Source of the DNA: Paenibacillus sp. XY044
Lineage (GTDB): Bacteria > Bacillota > Bacilli > Paenibacillales > Paenibacillaceae
NCBI RefSeq assembly: GCF_002257645.1
Contig: NZ_NQMO01000001.1
Location: forward strand, 248,001 to 312,000
Length of the DNA stretch: 64,000 bases
Direction: 5' to 3'
Positions 8,948 through 18,500 of this stretch are shown here, in pieces. The first letter of the stretch is position 1, and each line of letters begins with the position of its first letter. The notes beneath the pieces were generated by a model. It worked only from the letters and a program-made list of their open reading frames with translations. It did not search any database and was not told where the DNA came from. Made by a program: the position numbers and the translations under genes.

Positions 8948-9501
8948 TGCCAGAAACGGTAAAAAAACACGCAGAAGAACGCATGGAAAAAGCCATCGGA
9001 GCTTTGAGGAGAGATCTCGCCACACTGCGCGCCGGGCGTGCCGCACCGGCACTGCTGGACCGGATTCAAGTGGAGTATTATGGAGCGATGACACCGGTAA
9101 ACCAGCTGGCCAACATCAGCACACCGGATCCGCGCACGCTGCTCATCCAGCCCTGGGACAAATCTTCGCTGGCCGATATCGAAAGAGCCATTATGAAGTC
9201 CGATCTCGGACTTACGCCGGCTAATGACGGCAACATCATTCGCCTTTCGATCCCGGCGCTGACAGAAGAACGCCGCACGGAGCTCGTGAAATTGACGAAG
9301 AAGTTCGGCGAAGAAGCGAAAGTGGCGATCCGCAACATTCGCAGAGATGCCAACGACGACATCAAAAAGATGGAGAAAACCGATATTTCTGAGGATGAAT
9401 CGCACCGTCATCAGGAAGACATCCAGAAGACGACGGATAAATTTATTGCGGAAGTCGACAAGGTGCTCGTAGCTAAAGAAAAAGAGATCATGGAAGTATA
9501 A
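8947..9501 (+). CDS. frr: Ribosome recycling factor
   Basis: 184 residues, the usual size. RRF splits post-termination ribosomes together with EF-G. The N-terminal helix has [20 protein letters not shown], followed by [17 protein letters not shown] and the C-terminal helix domain ([20 protein letters not shown]). The start overlaps the pyrH stop by one base, and a terminator follows directly. Confidence 0.98.
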
Positions 9502-9502
9502 G

Positions 9503-9547
9503 AGACTTGCGGCCCCTCCTTTTATGGTGGGGTTTGTGTCTTTTTTT
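9503..9547 (+). terminator. Terminator after frr
   Basis: AGAC...GGCCCC pairs with GGGG...GTGTC, followed by seven Ts at 9541-9547. It lies directly before uppS, so it may only reduce readthrough into the lipid genes. Confidence 0.75.
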
Positions 9548-9573
9548 GCAGAAACCTGCTTGGAGGAACTAGA

Positions 9574-10341
9574 ATGATCAAACGAGTTCGATCGTGGTGG
9601 AAACAGAAGGACCCGCAGCTTTTGCCAGAGCGATCCATGGACAACGTTCCTGAGCATGTGGCCATCATCATGGATGGCAACGGGCGTTGGGCCAAAAGTC
9701 GCGGGCTGCCGCGTATCGTCGGGCACCAGACCGGGATGAAGGCAGTGAAGCGGGCAACCATTGCCGCTGACGAGCTGGGCATTAAATATTTAACGCTGTA
9801 TGCTTTCTCTACGGAAAACTGGAAGCGTCCCAAAGACGAAGTCGACTTTCTGATGCGTCTGCCGCAGGAATTTCTGGCGATCGAGTTGGATGAATTGATC
9901 CAAAAGAATGTGCAGGTCCGCATGATGGGTGACCGCGACGGCCTGCCGAAGCATACGCTGAATGCCATGGAGGAAGCGATGCGCCGGACGGCCGGCAATG
10001 ACGGGCTTGTCCTCAATTTTGCTCTCAATTACGGAAGCCGCAAGGAAATGACGGATTGCATGAAGGAACTGGGCAAACAGATTCAGGATGGCACACTGTC
10101 GCCTGACGATATTTCCCCTGAGCTAATCGACCGTCATTTGCTGTCAAGCGGTATGCCGGATCCGGATCTTATTATCCGGACGAGCGGCGAAATGCGGCTC
10201 AGCAATTTCATGCTGTGGCAGCTCGCATATAGCGAAATGTGGTTTACCGATATTTACTGGCCTGAATTTAACCGAAATCATTTATACGAAGCGGTTGCTG
10301 AATACCAGCGCAGAACGCGTCGATACGGCGGACTGACTTAG
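9574..10341 (+). CDS. uppS: Undecaprenyl pyrophosphate synthase (cis-prenyltransferase)
   Basis: 255 residues. It adds isopentenyl units to farnesyl-PP to make the C55 carrier used in wall synthesis. The pyrophosphate loop is HVAIIMDGNGRWAKSRGL (catalytic Asp in MDGNG, about residue 33). The C-terminal region SSGMPDPDLIIRTSGEMRLS supplies the IPP-binding Arg residues. It heads the uppS-cdsA-dxr-rseP run seen in many Firmicutes; Dxr supplies its isoprenoid precursors. ATG 9574 follows TTGGAGGAA at 9560-9568. Confidence 0.97.
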   Translation: MIKRVRSWWKQKDPQLLPERSMDNVPEHVAIIMDGNGRWAKSRGLPRIVGHQTGMKAVKRATIAADELGIKYLTLYAFSTENWKRPKDEVDFLMRLPQEFLAIELDELIQKNVQVRMMGDRDGLPKHTLNAMEEAMRRTAGNDGLVLNFALNYGSRKEMTDCMKELGKQIQDGTLSPDDISPELIDRHLLSSGMPDPDLIIRTSGEMRLSNFMLWQLAYSEMWFTDIYWPEFNRNHLYEAVAEYQRRTRRYGGLT

Positions 10342-10362
10342 CCAGATGGGGGATGAATACCG

Positions 10363-11163
10363 TTGAAACAACGACTGATCACGGGAATTGTTGCGGGTGT
10401 TGTTTTTCTGGGATTTTGCCTGCTTGGCGGCCTGCCGTACCACATTCTAGTCCTGGCGATGGCAATGATCGGATATTATGAATTTGTGAAAATGACCCGG
10501 GTATCCCCGTTTAGCGGTACGGCCCTGTTGGGATACCTGGGCGTGCTTTTGTTTATGTTCCCTTGGAAGCTGCTGGATATCAGCTTTCCGCTTCCACTCG
10601 GGCACGTCATCTGGCTGCTTCTGTTTCTGTTCCTGCTGGTGACCGTGGTCACCAGGAACAAGGTGGACATTCAGATGACCTCCCTTCTCTTCCTGGGAGC
10701 TGTTTACGTGGGCGTCGGCTTTTCATATATTGCCGAATCCCGGAGCGCCCCGGACGGGCATGGTGTGTTCTGGACGTTTCTGCTGCTGGTGTCGATCTGG
10801 GCGAGCGATGCGGGTGCGTACTTCGTGGGTAAATGGATTGGCAGTCACAAGCTGTGGCCGGCGATCAGCCCAAACAAAACGATCGAGGGAGCTCTTGGCG
10901 GCGTAATCATCGCCATGATTACGTCAGCGGTGTTCGCGCTTCTGTCGGGCGGTCTGCTGCCGGTCGGACGAGCCCTGGCCATCGGCCTGGCGTGCGCGGT
11001 GGCCGGTCAGCTTGGGGATCTGGTTCAATCGGCGTACAAGCGCGTATACGGCATCAAGGATTCGGGAAATCTGCTGCCGGGTCATGGAGGAATCCTGGAC
11101 CGCTGCGACAGCTGGATCATCGTGTTTCCGTTCGTACATATCGTGATGCTGATGCCTTATTAA
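10363..11163 (+). CDS. cdsA: Phosphatidate cytidylyltransferase
   Basis: 266 residues with about eight hydrophobic segments. It makes CDP-diacylglycerol from phosphatidic acid and CTP in the membrane, the substrate of PgsA encoded later in this window. The family signature is present as SAYKRVYGIKDSGNLLPGHG followed by GILDRCD, near the C-terminus. SDAGAYFVGKWIG lies upstream. The start is TTG 10363 with GGGGGA at 10348-10353; the ATG at 10353 is out of frame. Confidence 0.96.
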   Translation: MKQRLITGIVAGVVFLGFCLLGGLPYHILVLAMAMIGYYEFVKMTRVSPFSGTALLGYLGVLLFMFPWKLLDISFPLPLGHVIWLLLFLFLLVTVVTRNKVDIQMTSLLFLGAVYVGVGFSYIAESRSAPDGHGVFWTFLLLVSIWASDAGAYFVGKWIGSHKLWPAISPNKTIEGALGGVIIAMITSAVFALLSGGLLPVGRALAIGLACAVAGQLGDLVQSAYKRVYGIKDSGNLLPGHGGILDRCDSWIIVFPFVHIVMLMPY

Positions 11164-11181
11164 TACGAGAGAAGGTTCGTT

Positions 11182-12321
11182 ATGAAGAAATTAAGCGTTC
11201 TCGGCTCCACCGGTTCGATCGGCACGCAGACGCTGGATGTCGTGTCGAAGCATCCGGAGCATTTTCAAATCGAAGGTCTTGCCGCCGGGTCGAATGTGGA
11301 ACTGCTTCTCCGGCAGATTCATCAGTACAAACCGAAGAAGGTTTCGGTCGCAACCAAGGAACTGGCTGAACAAGTGAAGACGCAGGTTCCGTCCGGGACG
11401 GAAGTTTTTTATGGCAATGAAGGACTTGTGGAGATTGCGGCAGGCACGAACGCCGATACGGTGGTAACGGCTGTGGTAGGCAGCATGGGGCTGCATTCCA
11501 CGCTGGCGGCAATCGAAGCCGGAAAGCACATTGGCCTCGCCAACAAGGAGGCGCTCGTGACGGCGGGACATCTCGTCACTGAGGCGATCGAGCGTAAAGG
11601 CGTCAAGCTGCTGCCGATCGACAGCGAGCATTCCGCTATTTTTCAATGCTTGAACGGTGAACGTCGCAGCGATGTGGCCGGCATTACGCTGACCGCTTCC
11701 GGCGGATCGTTCCGGCATTTGACCCGGGAGCAGCTCGAATCGGTGACGGTGGAGGATGCGCTGAAGCATCCCAACTGGTCGATGGGAGCCAAAATCACCA
11801 TCGATTCGGCGACGATGGTCAACAAGGGACTGGAAGTGATTGAAGCCCATTGGCTGTTCGGCCTGCCGTATGAGCAGATCAACGTGCTGCTTCACCCCGA
11901 GAGCATCATCCATTCTTTCGTGGAATTCCGCGATACGAGCATCATCGCCCAGCTGGGCAATCCGGACATGCGCGTGCCGATCCAGTACGCCCTGACCTAC
12001 CCGGAACGCTGGGATTCGCCCGCCAATCGGCTGTCGCTGGCCGAAGTGGGCAAGCTGCATTTTAGTGAAATGGACATGGAGCGGTTCCCTTGTTTAAGAC
12101 TTGCCTTTGAATGTGGTAAAATGGGTGGTACAGCAACCACCGCTTTTAACGCAGCCAATGAAGTGGCGGTAGGCCGGTTTTTAAACAGGGAGATTTCGTT
12201 TTTACAGATAGAGGATATTATTGAAGCGGTGCTTGACCGGCACGGGAACATTCCGAATCCGCAGTTGGCGGACATTGAGGAGTGCGACCGAAATACACGG
12301 CTGCTTGCTGCCAAGCTGTAG
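11182..12321 (+). CDS. dxr: 1-deoxy-D-xylulose 5-phosphate reductoisomerase
   Basis: 379 residues. It converts DXP to MEP using NADPH, the first committed step of the MEP isoprenoid pathway. The N-terminal NADPH loop is [16 protein letters not shown]. The metal and substrate region contains [12 protein letters not shown] and TASGGSFRH, and the flexible loop includes [20 protein letters not shown]. It sits between cdsA and rseP, as in B. subtilis. Confidence 0.97.
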   Translation: MKKLSVLGSTGSIGTQTLDVVSKHPEHFQIEGLAAGSNVELLLRQIHQYKPKKVSVATKELAEQVKTQVPSGTEVFYGNEGLVEIAAGTNADTVVTAVVGSMGLHSTLAAIEAGKHIGLANKEALVTAGHLVTEAIERKGVKLLPIDSEHSAIFQCLNGERRSDVAGITLTASGGSFRHLTREQLESVTVEDALKHPNWSMGAKITIDSATMVNKGLEVIEAHWLFGLPYEQINVLLHPESIIHSFVEFRDTSIIAQLGNPDMRVPIQYALTYPERWDSPANRLSLAEVGKLHFSEMDMERFPCLRLAFECGKMGGTATTAFNAANEVAVGRFLNREISFLQIEDIIEAVLDRHGNIPNPQLADIEECDRNTRLLAAKL

Positions 12322-12396
12322 GTGGGCACGTGCCCGGCATTACAATACATCACTCTAACTCCCCTGACTTAAAAAAATGACGAGAATGTGATTCTC

Positions 12397-12426
12397 TTGT
12401 GCGGGACCGGAGAATAATGATAATCT
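12397..12426 (+). promoter_or_regulatory. Possible promoter region of rseP with palindrome
   Basis: TTGTGC (12397-12402), 18 bases, TAATCT (12421-12426) is a weak SigA-like match. Directly upstream lies the palindrome GAGAAT-GTG-ATTCTC (12382-12396), and the -10 region contains TAATGATAATC, which matches the core of a Fur box on one side only. A separate perfect palindrome, GGGCACGTGCCC, is at 12324-12335. Confidence 0.35.
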
Positions 12427-12537
12427 ATATAGACTGAATTAAAGACGAGCTTCATTTCGCGCTGCAGGCTTTAATCCATCGGGTGATATAGATGCGGAGA
12501 AACTTCGGTCTCAGACAAATTAAGGGGGATGCGACGA

Positions 12538-13809
12538 TTGGAAATGGTGCAGGTAGTATTTTTGACGGTGCTCATGTTTTTCGTCATCGTGACGGTACAT
12601 GAATGGGGGCATTTTTACTTTGCCAGACGCGCCGGCATTTTGGTACGGGAATTTGCGATCGGTTTCGGTCCGAAACTGTTTTCTTATAAACGCAATGAAA
12701 CGCAGTTCACGCTGCGGCTGCTGCCTTTCGGAGGTTATGCCCGAATGGCGGGGGAAGATCCCGAAATCGTGGAAATTCATCCCGGTCAGACCATCGCGGT
12801 CCGCGTCGGCGGCGGCGAAGTGAAAAAGATATACCTGGATCAGCTGGACAACCGGAAGAACGTCATCCGCGGCGAAGTCGAATTTATCGATATGGTCGAT
12901 GATTTGAAGGTCCGCTTGAACGTGGACGGCGAGAGCCAGCAGTACCCGATTTATTCGAAGGCGATGCTGGTCGCCAAATCCCATGAGACGCAAATTGCGC
13001 CAAGGGACCGCCAGTTTGCCAGCAAGACGGTGGGACAGCGTGCGCTTTCCATTTTTGCAGGGCCGCTGATGAACTTTATTCTGGCCTTCGTTCTCTTTGG
13101 GGTTCATCTGCAGATGGCGGGAATCCCGCTGGAAAATCCGACGTATGTGCAGATTGGCGACATTTCCAAAGGAATGCCTGCGTACGAAGCGAACCTGAAG
13201 AAAGGCGACATCATCGATTCGATCGATGGCGTGAAGATCGGCGCGGATTATCAGAAAATGATCGATTTGACCTCCAAATCCAAGGACAAGCCGATGGAAT
13301 GGACGATCCGGCGGGGCGACGAAGTGTTTAACGTAACGCTGACTCCGCGCGCGATGGAAGGTCAGGAAGGCGGTAAGGTGGGGATTACACCGCAACTGCC
13401 AAGCCGCAAAGCGTCGATCGGCGAAACCTTCAGCGGAGCAGGAGTCGCGATGGTCGATACGACCAAGATCATTTTCCAGGGCTTCGGCCAGCTGATTAAG
13501 CAGTTTAACATGGACGATCTGGGCGGACCTGTACGGACGTTCGAAGTCACGGGCCAGATCGCGAAGCAGGGCATCGTGCAGTTGACATATTGGGCGGCGA
13601 TTCTCAGCCTCTACCTGGGGATCTTCAACCTGCTGCCGATCCCGGCAATGGACGGAAGCCGGCTGGTGTTCCTCGGCGTTGAAGCGCTCCGGGGCAAGCC
13701 GATCGATCCGAGCCGGGAAGGCATGGTCCATTTTGTGGGCTTCGCCATGCTGTTCCTATTAATGATTGCCGTAACCTATAATGATATATTACGATTGATT
13801 AACGGATAA
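12538..13809 (+). CDS. rseP: RIP metalloprotease RseP (site-2 protease)
   Basis: About 423 residues, as for B. subtilis RasP (422). This intramembrane zinc protease cleaves anti-sigma factors and leftover signal peptides. The zinc motif HEWGH lies in the first membrane segment (about residue 21). FAIGFGPKLFSYKRNET follows, a single PDZ domain spans about residues 195-280, and the second active-site motif is NLLPIPAMDGSRLV, with Met in place of the common Leu. I chose TTG 12538 because AAGGGGG at 12522-12528 gives good spacing; ATG 12529 touches that site and ATG 12544 is also possible. Confidence 0.95.
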   Translation: MEMVQVVFLTVLMFFVIVTVHEWGHFYFARRAGILVREFAIGFGPKLFSYKRNETQFTLRLLPFGGYARMAGEDPEIVEIHPGQTIAVRVGGGEVKKIYLDQLDNRKNVIRGEVEFIDMVDDLKVRLNVDGESQQYPIYSKAMLVAKSHETQIAPRDRQFASKTVGQRALSIFAGPLMNFILAFVLFGVHLQMAGIPLENPTYVQIGDISKGMPAYEANLKKGDIIDSIDGVKIGADYQKMIDLTSKSKDKPMEWTIRRGDEVFNVTLTPRAMEGQEGGKVGITPQLPSRKASIGETFSGAGVAMVDTTKIIFQGFGQLIKQFNMDDLGGPVRTFEVTGQIAKQGIVQLTYWAAILSLYLGIFNLLPIPAMDGSRLVFLGVEALRGKPIDPSREGMVHFVGFAMLFLLMIAVTYNDILRLING

Positions 13810-13861
13810 CTAATGATGTCCCCGGCTAGAACGGGGTGAACTTGGGAGGAAGTCCATTTTT

Positions 13862-15310
13862 ATGTCAAACGATAAACAATTTGTGACGGAGATTACACCG
13901 CAGGGAGAAGATTTCTCCCGCTGGTATATTGATGTGATCAAGAAAGCCGATCTGATGGATTATTCGCCGGTCCGCGGCTGTATCGTCTTCCGTCCGGACG
14001 GCTACGAAATCTGGGAGCACATCCAGCGCGATCTGGACCGCCGTTTCAAGGAAACAGGCCACCGCAACGCCTACTTTCCGCTCTTTATTCCGGAGAGCTT
14101 TTTCCAGAAAGAAAAAGAGCATGTCGAAGGCTTTAATCCCGAGCTGCCTTGGGTGACTGAAGCAGGAGGAGACAAGTTGGAAGAGCGTTTGGCGATCCGT
14201 CCGACGTCGGAGACGATGTTCGGGCATATGTACGCCAAGTGGATCCAATCCTACCGCGACCTGCCGGTGCTCATCAACCAGTGGGCCAACGTCGTCCGCT
14301 GGGAGAAACGCACGCTGCCGTTCCTCCGCACGAGCGAGTTTTTGTGGCAGGAAGGCCATACCGCTCACGAGACGGAAGAAGAAGCACGCGAAGAAACGAT
14401 GAAGATGCTGGAAGTGTACCGTCAATTCGTGGAAGAGTTTTTGGCGATCCCGGTTATTACCGGCCAGAAGACGCCTTCCGAGAAATTCGCCGGTGCGGTG
14501 GAGACGTTCTCGATCGAAGCGATGATGAAGGACGGCCGTGCGGTTCAGGCGGGAACTTCCCACTACCTGGGCACCAACTTTGCGGTGGCGTTTGACATTC
14601 AATACTTAAGCAGGGACAACAAGCAGGAATACGTTCATACAACATCTTGGGGCACAAGCACGCGCCTGATCGGTTCGATGATTATGGTGCACGGAGATGA
14701 CCGGGGCTTGGCGCTGCCGCCAAAAGTGGCTCCGACGCAGGTGATCATGGTTCCGATTGGACCGCCGAAAACTTGGGATGCCGTCGTTGCCCGCACGGAC
14801 GAGCTGTTCGCCGAGCTGAAGCAGGCAGGCATCCGCGTGCGCGTGGATGACCGCAGCGACCTTCGCCCGGGATGGAAATTCAACGAATACGAAATGCGCG
14901 GCGTTCCGGTGCGCCTGGAAATCGGTCCACGCGACATGGAGAACGGCGTCTGCGTACTCGTCTCCCGGATTACCGGCGAAAAGAAGGTCGTTCAGCAGGC
15001 CAATCTGGTCGAAGAAGTTCAGACGATGCTCGATCAGGTGCAGAAGGAAATGTTCGATCGCGCCAAGCAGTTTATGAACGACCACTTCTATTCGGTGGAT
15101 ACGCTGGAGGAAATGAAGAGCAGCATGGAACAGCAGCGCGGATTTACCCTGGCGGGATGGTGCGGTTCGGAAGCATGCGAGAGCAAAGTGAAGGAAGAGA
15201 CCGGGGCAACCAGCCGGAACATTCCGTTCGAGCCTGCGGAAGAGAAGCATACCTGTCTGGTATGCGGACAGCCGGCCAAGCACACCGTCGTTTTTGCCAG
15301 AGCGTATTAA
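13862..15310 (+). CDS. proS: Prolyl-tRNA synthetase, eukaryote/archaea-like (type 3)
   Basis: 482 residues. It charges tRNA-Pro. Unlike the B. subtilis enzyme (about 565 residues with an inserted editing domain between motifs 2 and 3), this is the shorter eukaryote-like form. The N-terminus QGEDFSRWYIDVIKKADLMD, motif 2 VVRWEKRTLPFLRTSEFLWQ, the anticodon-binding domain, and a C-terminal zinc-type domain with Cys pairs (CGSEACESK and CLVCGQPAKH) are visible. Lack of the editing domain implies that mis-made Ala-tRNA-Pro must be cleared by a separate factor. No such gene is in this window. Confidence 0.96.
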   Translation: MSNDKQFVTEITPQGEDFSRWYIDVIKKADLMDYSPVRGCIVFRPDGYEIWEHIQRDLDRRFKETGHRNAYFPLFIPESFFQKEKEHVEGFNPELPWVTEAGGDKLEERLAIRPTSETMFGHMYAKWIQSYRDLPVLINQWANVVRWEKRTLPFLRTSEFLWQEGHTAHETEEEAREETMKMLEVYRQFVEEFLAIPVITGQKTPSEKFAGAVETFSIEAMMKDGRAVQAGTSHYLGTNFAVAFDIQYLSRDNKQEYVHTTSWGTSTRLIGSMIMVHGDDRGLALPPKVAPTQVIMVPIGPPKTWDAVVARTDELFAELKQAGIRVRVDDRSDLRPGWKFNEYEMRGVPVRLEIGPRDMENGVCVLVSRITGEKKVVQQANLVEEVQTMLDQVQKEMFDRAKQFMNDHFYSVDTLEEMKSSMEQQRGFTLAGWCGSEACESKVKEETGATSRNIPFEPAEEKHTCLVCGQPAKHTVVFARAY

Positions 15311-15401
15311 TGCTGCGGCAGCCAAGCTGAGAGTTGATTCGTTTCCCGCATAAGCAGGGAAGAAACCGGCGGATCGGTAGAGAGGCCGGATGAAATAATG
15401 A

Positions 15402-15471
15402 ATGAGGAGCTTCTGCCAGAAATGAGTCGGTGCACGGGATCGAGACATTTTTGTGAACAGAAGCTCTTCAT
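15402..15471 (+). other. Long-range inverted repeat between proS and polC
   Basis: ATGAGGAGCTTCTG (15402-15415) pairs with CAGAAGCTCTTCAT (15458-15471) over 14 bases with a single G-U pair. The loop is 42 bases. No T-run follows, so it is not a normal terminator. It ends 37 bases before the polC start and could act on polC mRNA. Confidence 0.5.
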
Positions 15472-15507
15472 GTTTATGGATTAGCGCTTTAAAAGGGGGA
15501 GGAGAGC

Positions 15508-18500
15508 ATGGAAAACGTGGGGGATAAGAGAAAACGGTTCGAGCTGCTGATGAAGCAGGGGGAAATGCCGCCCGCGATCGTGGATCCCTATTTTCTGGAT
15601 GGTCATATCGAACAGGTGGAGATCAGCCGGAGCAATCAGGAATGGAGAATCACCGTTTGGAAGGAAACCTTAGTCCCGGGTGAGGTATACCGGACGTTCT
15701 GCCTAAGGCTTCAGGAGAAAATGCAGCATATTGCGAAGCTGTCGTTTGTGTTCAAATATGCGGAAGAAGTGGACCGCAAGGATATCGTCGGCGCATACTG
15801 GAACCTTTTCCTGGAGTGGGTTCACCGCGAAATCCCTTCCGTCAACGGCTGGATGGCCAGAGCTAAGCATGAGTTGGACGGGGAAACCTTGACGGTCACG
15901 ATGTCCGACAATACGTCGCTGGAGCTGGCGAGAAAGAAGCAAATCGACCAGGCGCTCACCCGTTTCTTTGCGCATTATTTCGAGGTTCCTCTACGCGTCA
16001 AAATTCAAGTCGGCGAAGTCCAGCGGGAAATGTACGAGGAGTTCGCGCAGAAGAAGCTCGAGGAAGAGCGGGAGGTCATCCAGAAGATGATCTCCAGCAT
16101 GGAAGCGGAAACGCGCGCAGCCGAGGGCGACGATGAAGATGTCTTTCTTCAGGTCGGTTACGACATCAAGGAACAGCCGGTTCCGATTCAGGAAATCCAG
16201 GACGAAGAGAAGAAAATTACGATTCAAGGCACCGTATTTGGCCTGGATCGCAAAGAACTGCGTAACGGCAGCACGCTGTTTATATTTAACCTGACGGACT
16301 TTACGGATTCACTGCAGATGAAAATGTTTGCGAAGACGAAAGAAGATGTGAAAGTTCTGAGCCTGCTCGCCAACGGCAAATGGGTGAAAGCCCGCGGCCG
16401 CGTCGAGATGGACCGCTTCATGACGATTCCCGAACTGGTCATGATTCCTTCGGATTTGATCGAAGTCCAGGCGCCTCCTGTCCGCAAGGATAATGCTCCG
16501 GAGAAGCGGGTGGAATTCCACCTGCATACGACGATGAGCACGATGGACGCCGTTACTCCGATCGACCAGTACATCAAGACGGCCGCCAAGTGGGGCCACA
16601 AAGCGATCGCCGTGTCGGATCACGGCGGCTTGCAGAGTTATCCGGAAGCGGCGAAGGCAGCGAAGAAGAACGGGATTAAGATGATTTACGGAGTTGAAGC
16701 CAATGTGGTGAATGATTCCGTCCCGGTCGTCATGCAGCCGAAGCCGATGGACTTGAAGTCCGCGACCTACATCGTATTCGATATCGAGACCACGGGTCTG
16801 TCGATCACGAACAACAAAATCATCGAGCTTGCGGCCGTCAAAATGCAGGAAGGCAAGGAAGTCGACCGCTACGCTACGTTTGTCAACCCGCATGAAAAGA
16901 TACCGTATCACATCCAGCAGCTGACCAACATTAACGACGAGATGGTCAAGGATGCGCCGGAGCTTGAGCCCGTCATCCAGGACTTCGTCAAGTTTGTCGG
17001 TGACGGCGTACTTGTAGCTCACAACGCACGGTTCGACGTCGGCTTCATCCAGGCTGCCCTGAAGGAGCTCGGCATGCCGGAACTGGACAACCCGGCGCTT
17101 GATACGCTGGAGTTGGCCAGATTGCTTCACCCGACGATGAAAAACCACCGCCTCAACACGTTGGCGGATAAGTATAAAGTGGCGCTGGAAAGCCACCACC
17201 GGGCGATTGACGATACGATTGCCCTGGCCGGCATTCTGGACGGACTGCTGGCGGATGCCGAGAAGATCAAAGGGCTGACACGCCTGGAACGTTTGAATGA
17301 TTACGTCGGCACGGATCTGTCCAATTCACGTCCGTTCCACTGCGGAATTTACGCTCTGAACCCGATCGGCAAGAAAAACTTGTACAAGTTAGTGTCGATG
17401 TCGCACACCGAATACTTCAAGCGGGTGCCGTGCATCCCGAAATCGAAGCTGGAGGAGATGCGCGAAGGGCTGCTGGTCATTTCCGGCTGCGAGAAGGGCG
17501 AGTTCTTCGAAACCGTGCTGAACAAGACGGTGGAGGAGGCGACCGAGGTCGCGCAGTTCTACGATATTTTGGAAATTCAGCCGCTGACGATGTACATGCA
17601 TCTTGTGGATAAAGGACTCGTAGGAAGCACGATTGAGCTGAAGAACGCCATCAAGACGGTGTGCGAGATCGGGGAAAAGCTGAACAAGCCCGTGATCGCC
17701 ACGGGCAATGTGCACTACTTGGAGCCGCGGGACAAGCTGTTCCGGGACATTACGATTCACGGCATCACGGGCTTTAGCCCGCTGAAAGATATCCGTAAGC
17801 CGGATGCCCATTTCCGGACGACGGAAGAGATGCTGGAGGAATTCGAGTTCCTTGGTCCGGACAAGGCGATGGATGTGGTTGTGAAGAATACCAACGATCT
17901 GGCCGACCGCTTTGAGGAATACGAGCTGTTCCCGGACAAGCTGTTTACGCCGATTATCGACGGGGCGGATGAGGAAATCCGCAACACTTGCTATGCCACG
18001 GCGCGGTCGATTTATGGCGAAGACTTGCCGGAAGTTGTCGTCGCGCGGCTGGAGAAGGAGCTGGAGCCGATTATCAAATTCGGCTTCTCCGCCAACTATC
18101 TCATTTCCGAGCGGCTGGTGAAAAAGTCGAACAAGGATGGCTATCTCGTCGGTTCGCGGGGTTCCGTCGGATCGTCCGTCGTCGCGACGTTCCTGGGCAT
18201 TTCCGAGGTTAACCCGCTGCCGGCGCATTATATTTGCAAAAATCCGGAATGCAAGCACAGCGAATGGTTCCTGGACGGCAGCGTGCCGAGCGGATTTGAC
18301 CTTCCCGACAAGCAATGCCCGGACTGCGGCCAAATGCTGAAGGGCGAAGGGCAGGACATCCCGTTCGAAACGTTCCTTGGCTTTAAAGGCGACAAGGTTC
18401 CCGATATCGACTTGAACTTTTCAGGGGAATATCAGCCGACCGCACACAATTATACAAAAGAAATTTTTGGCGAAAAATGTGTGTTCCGTGCAGGAACTAT

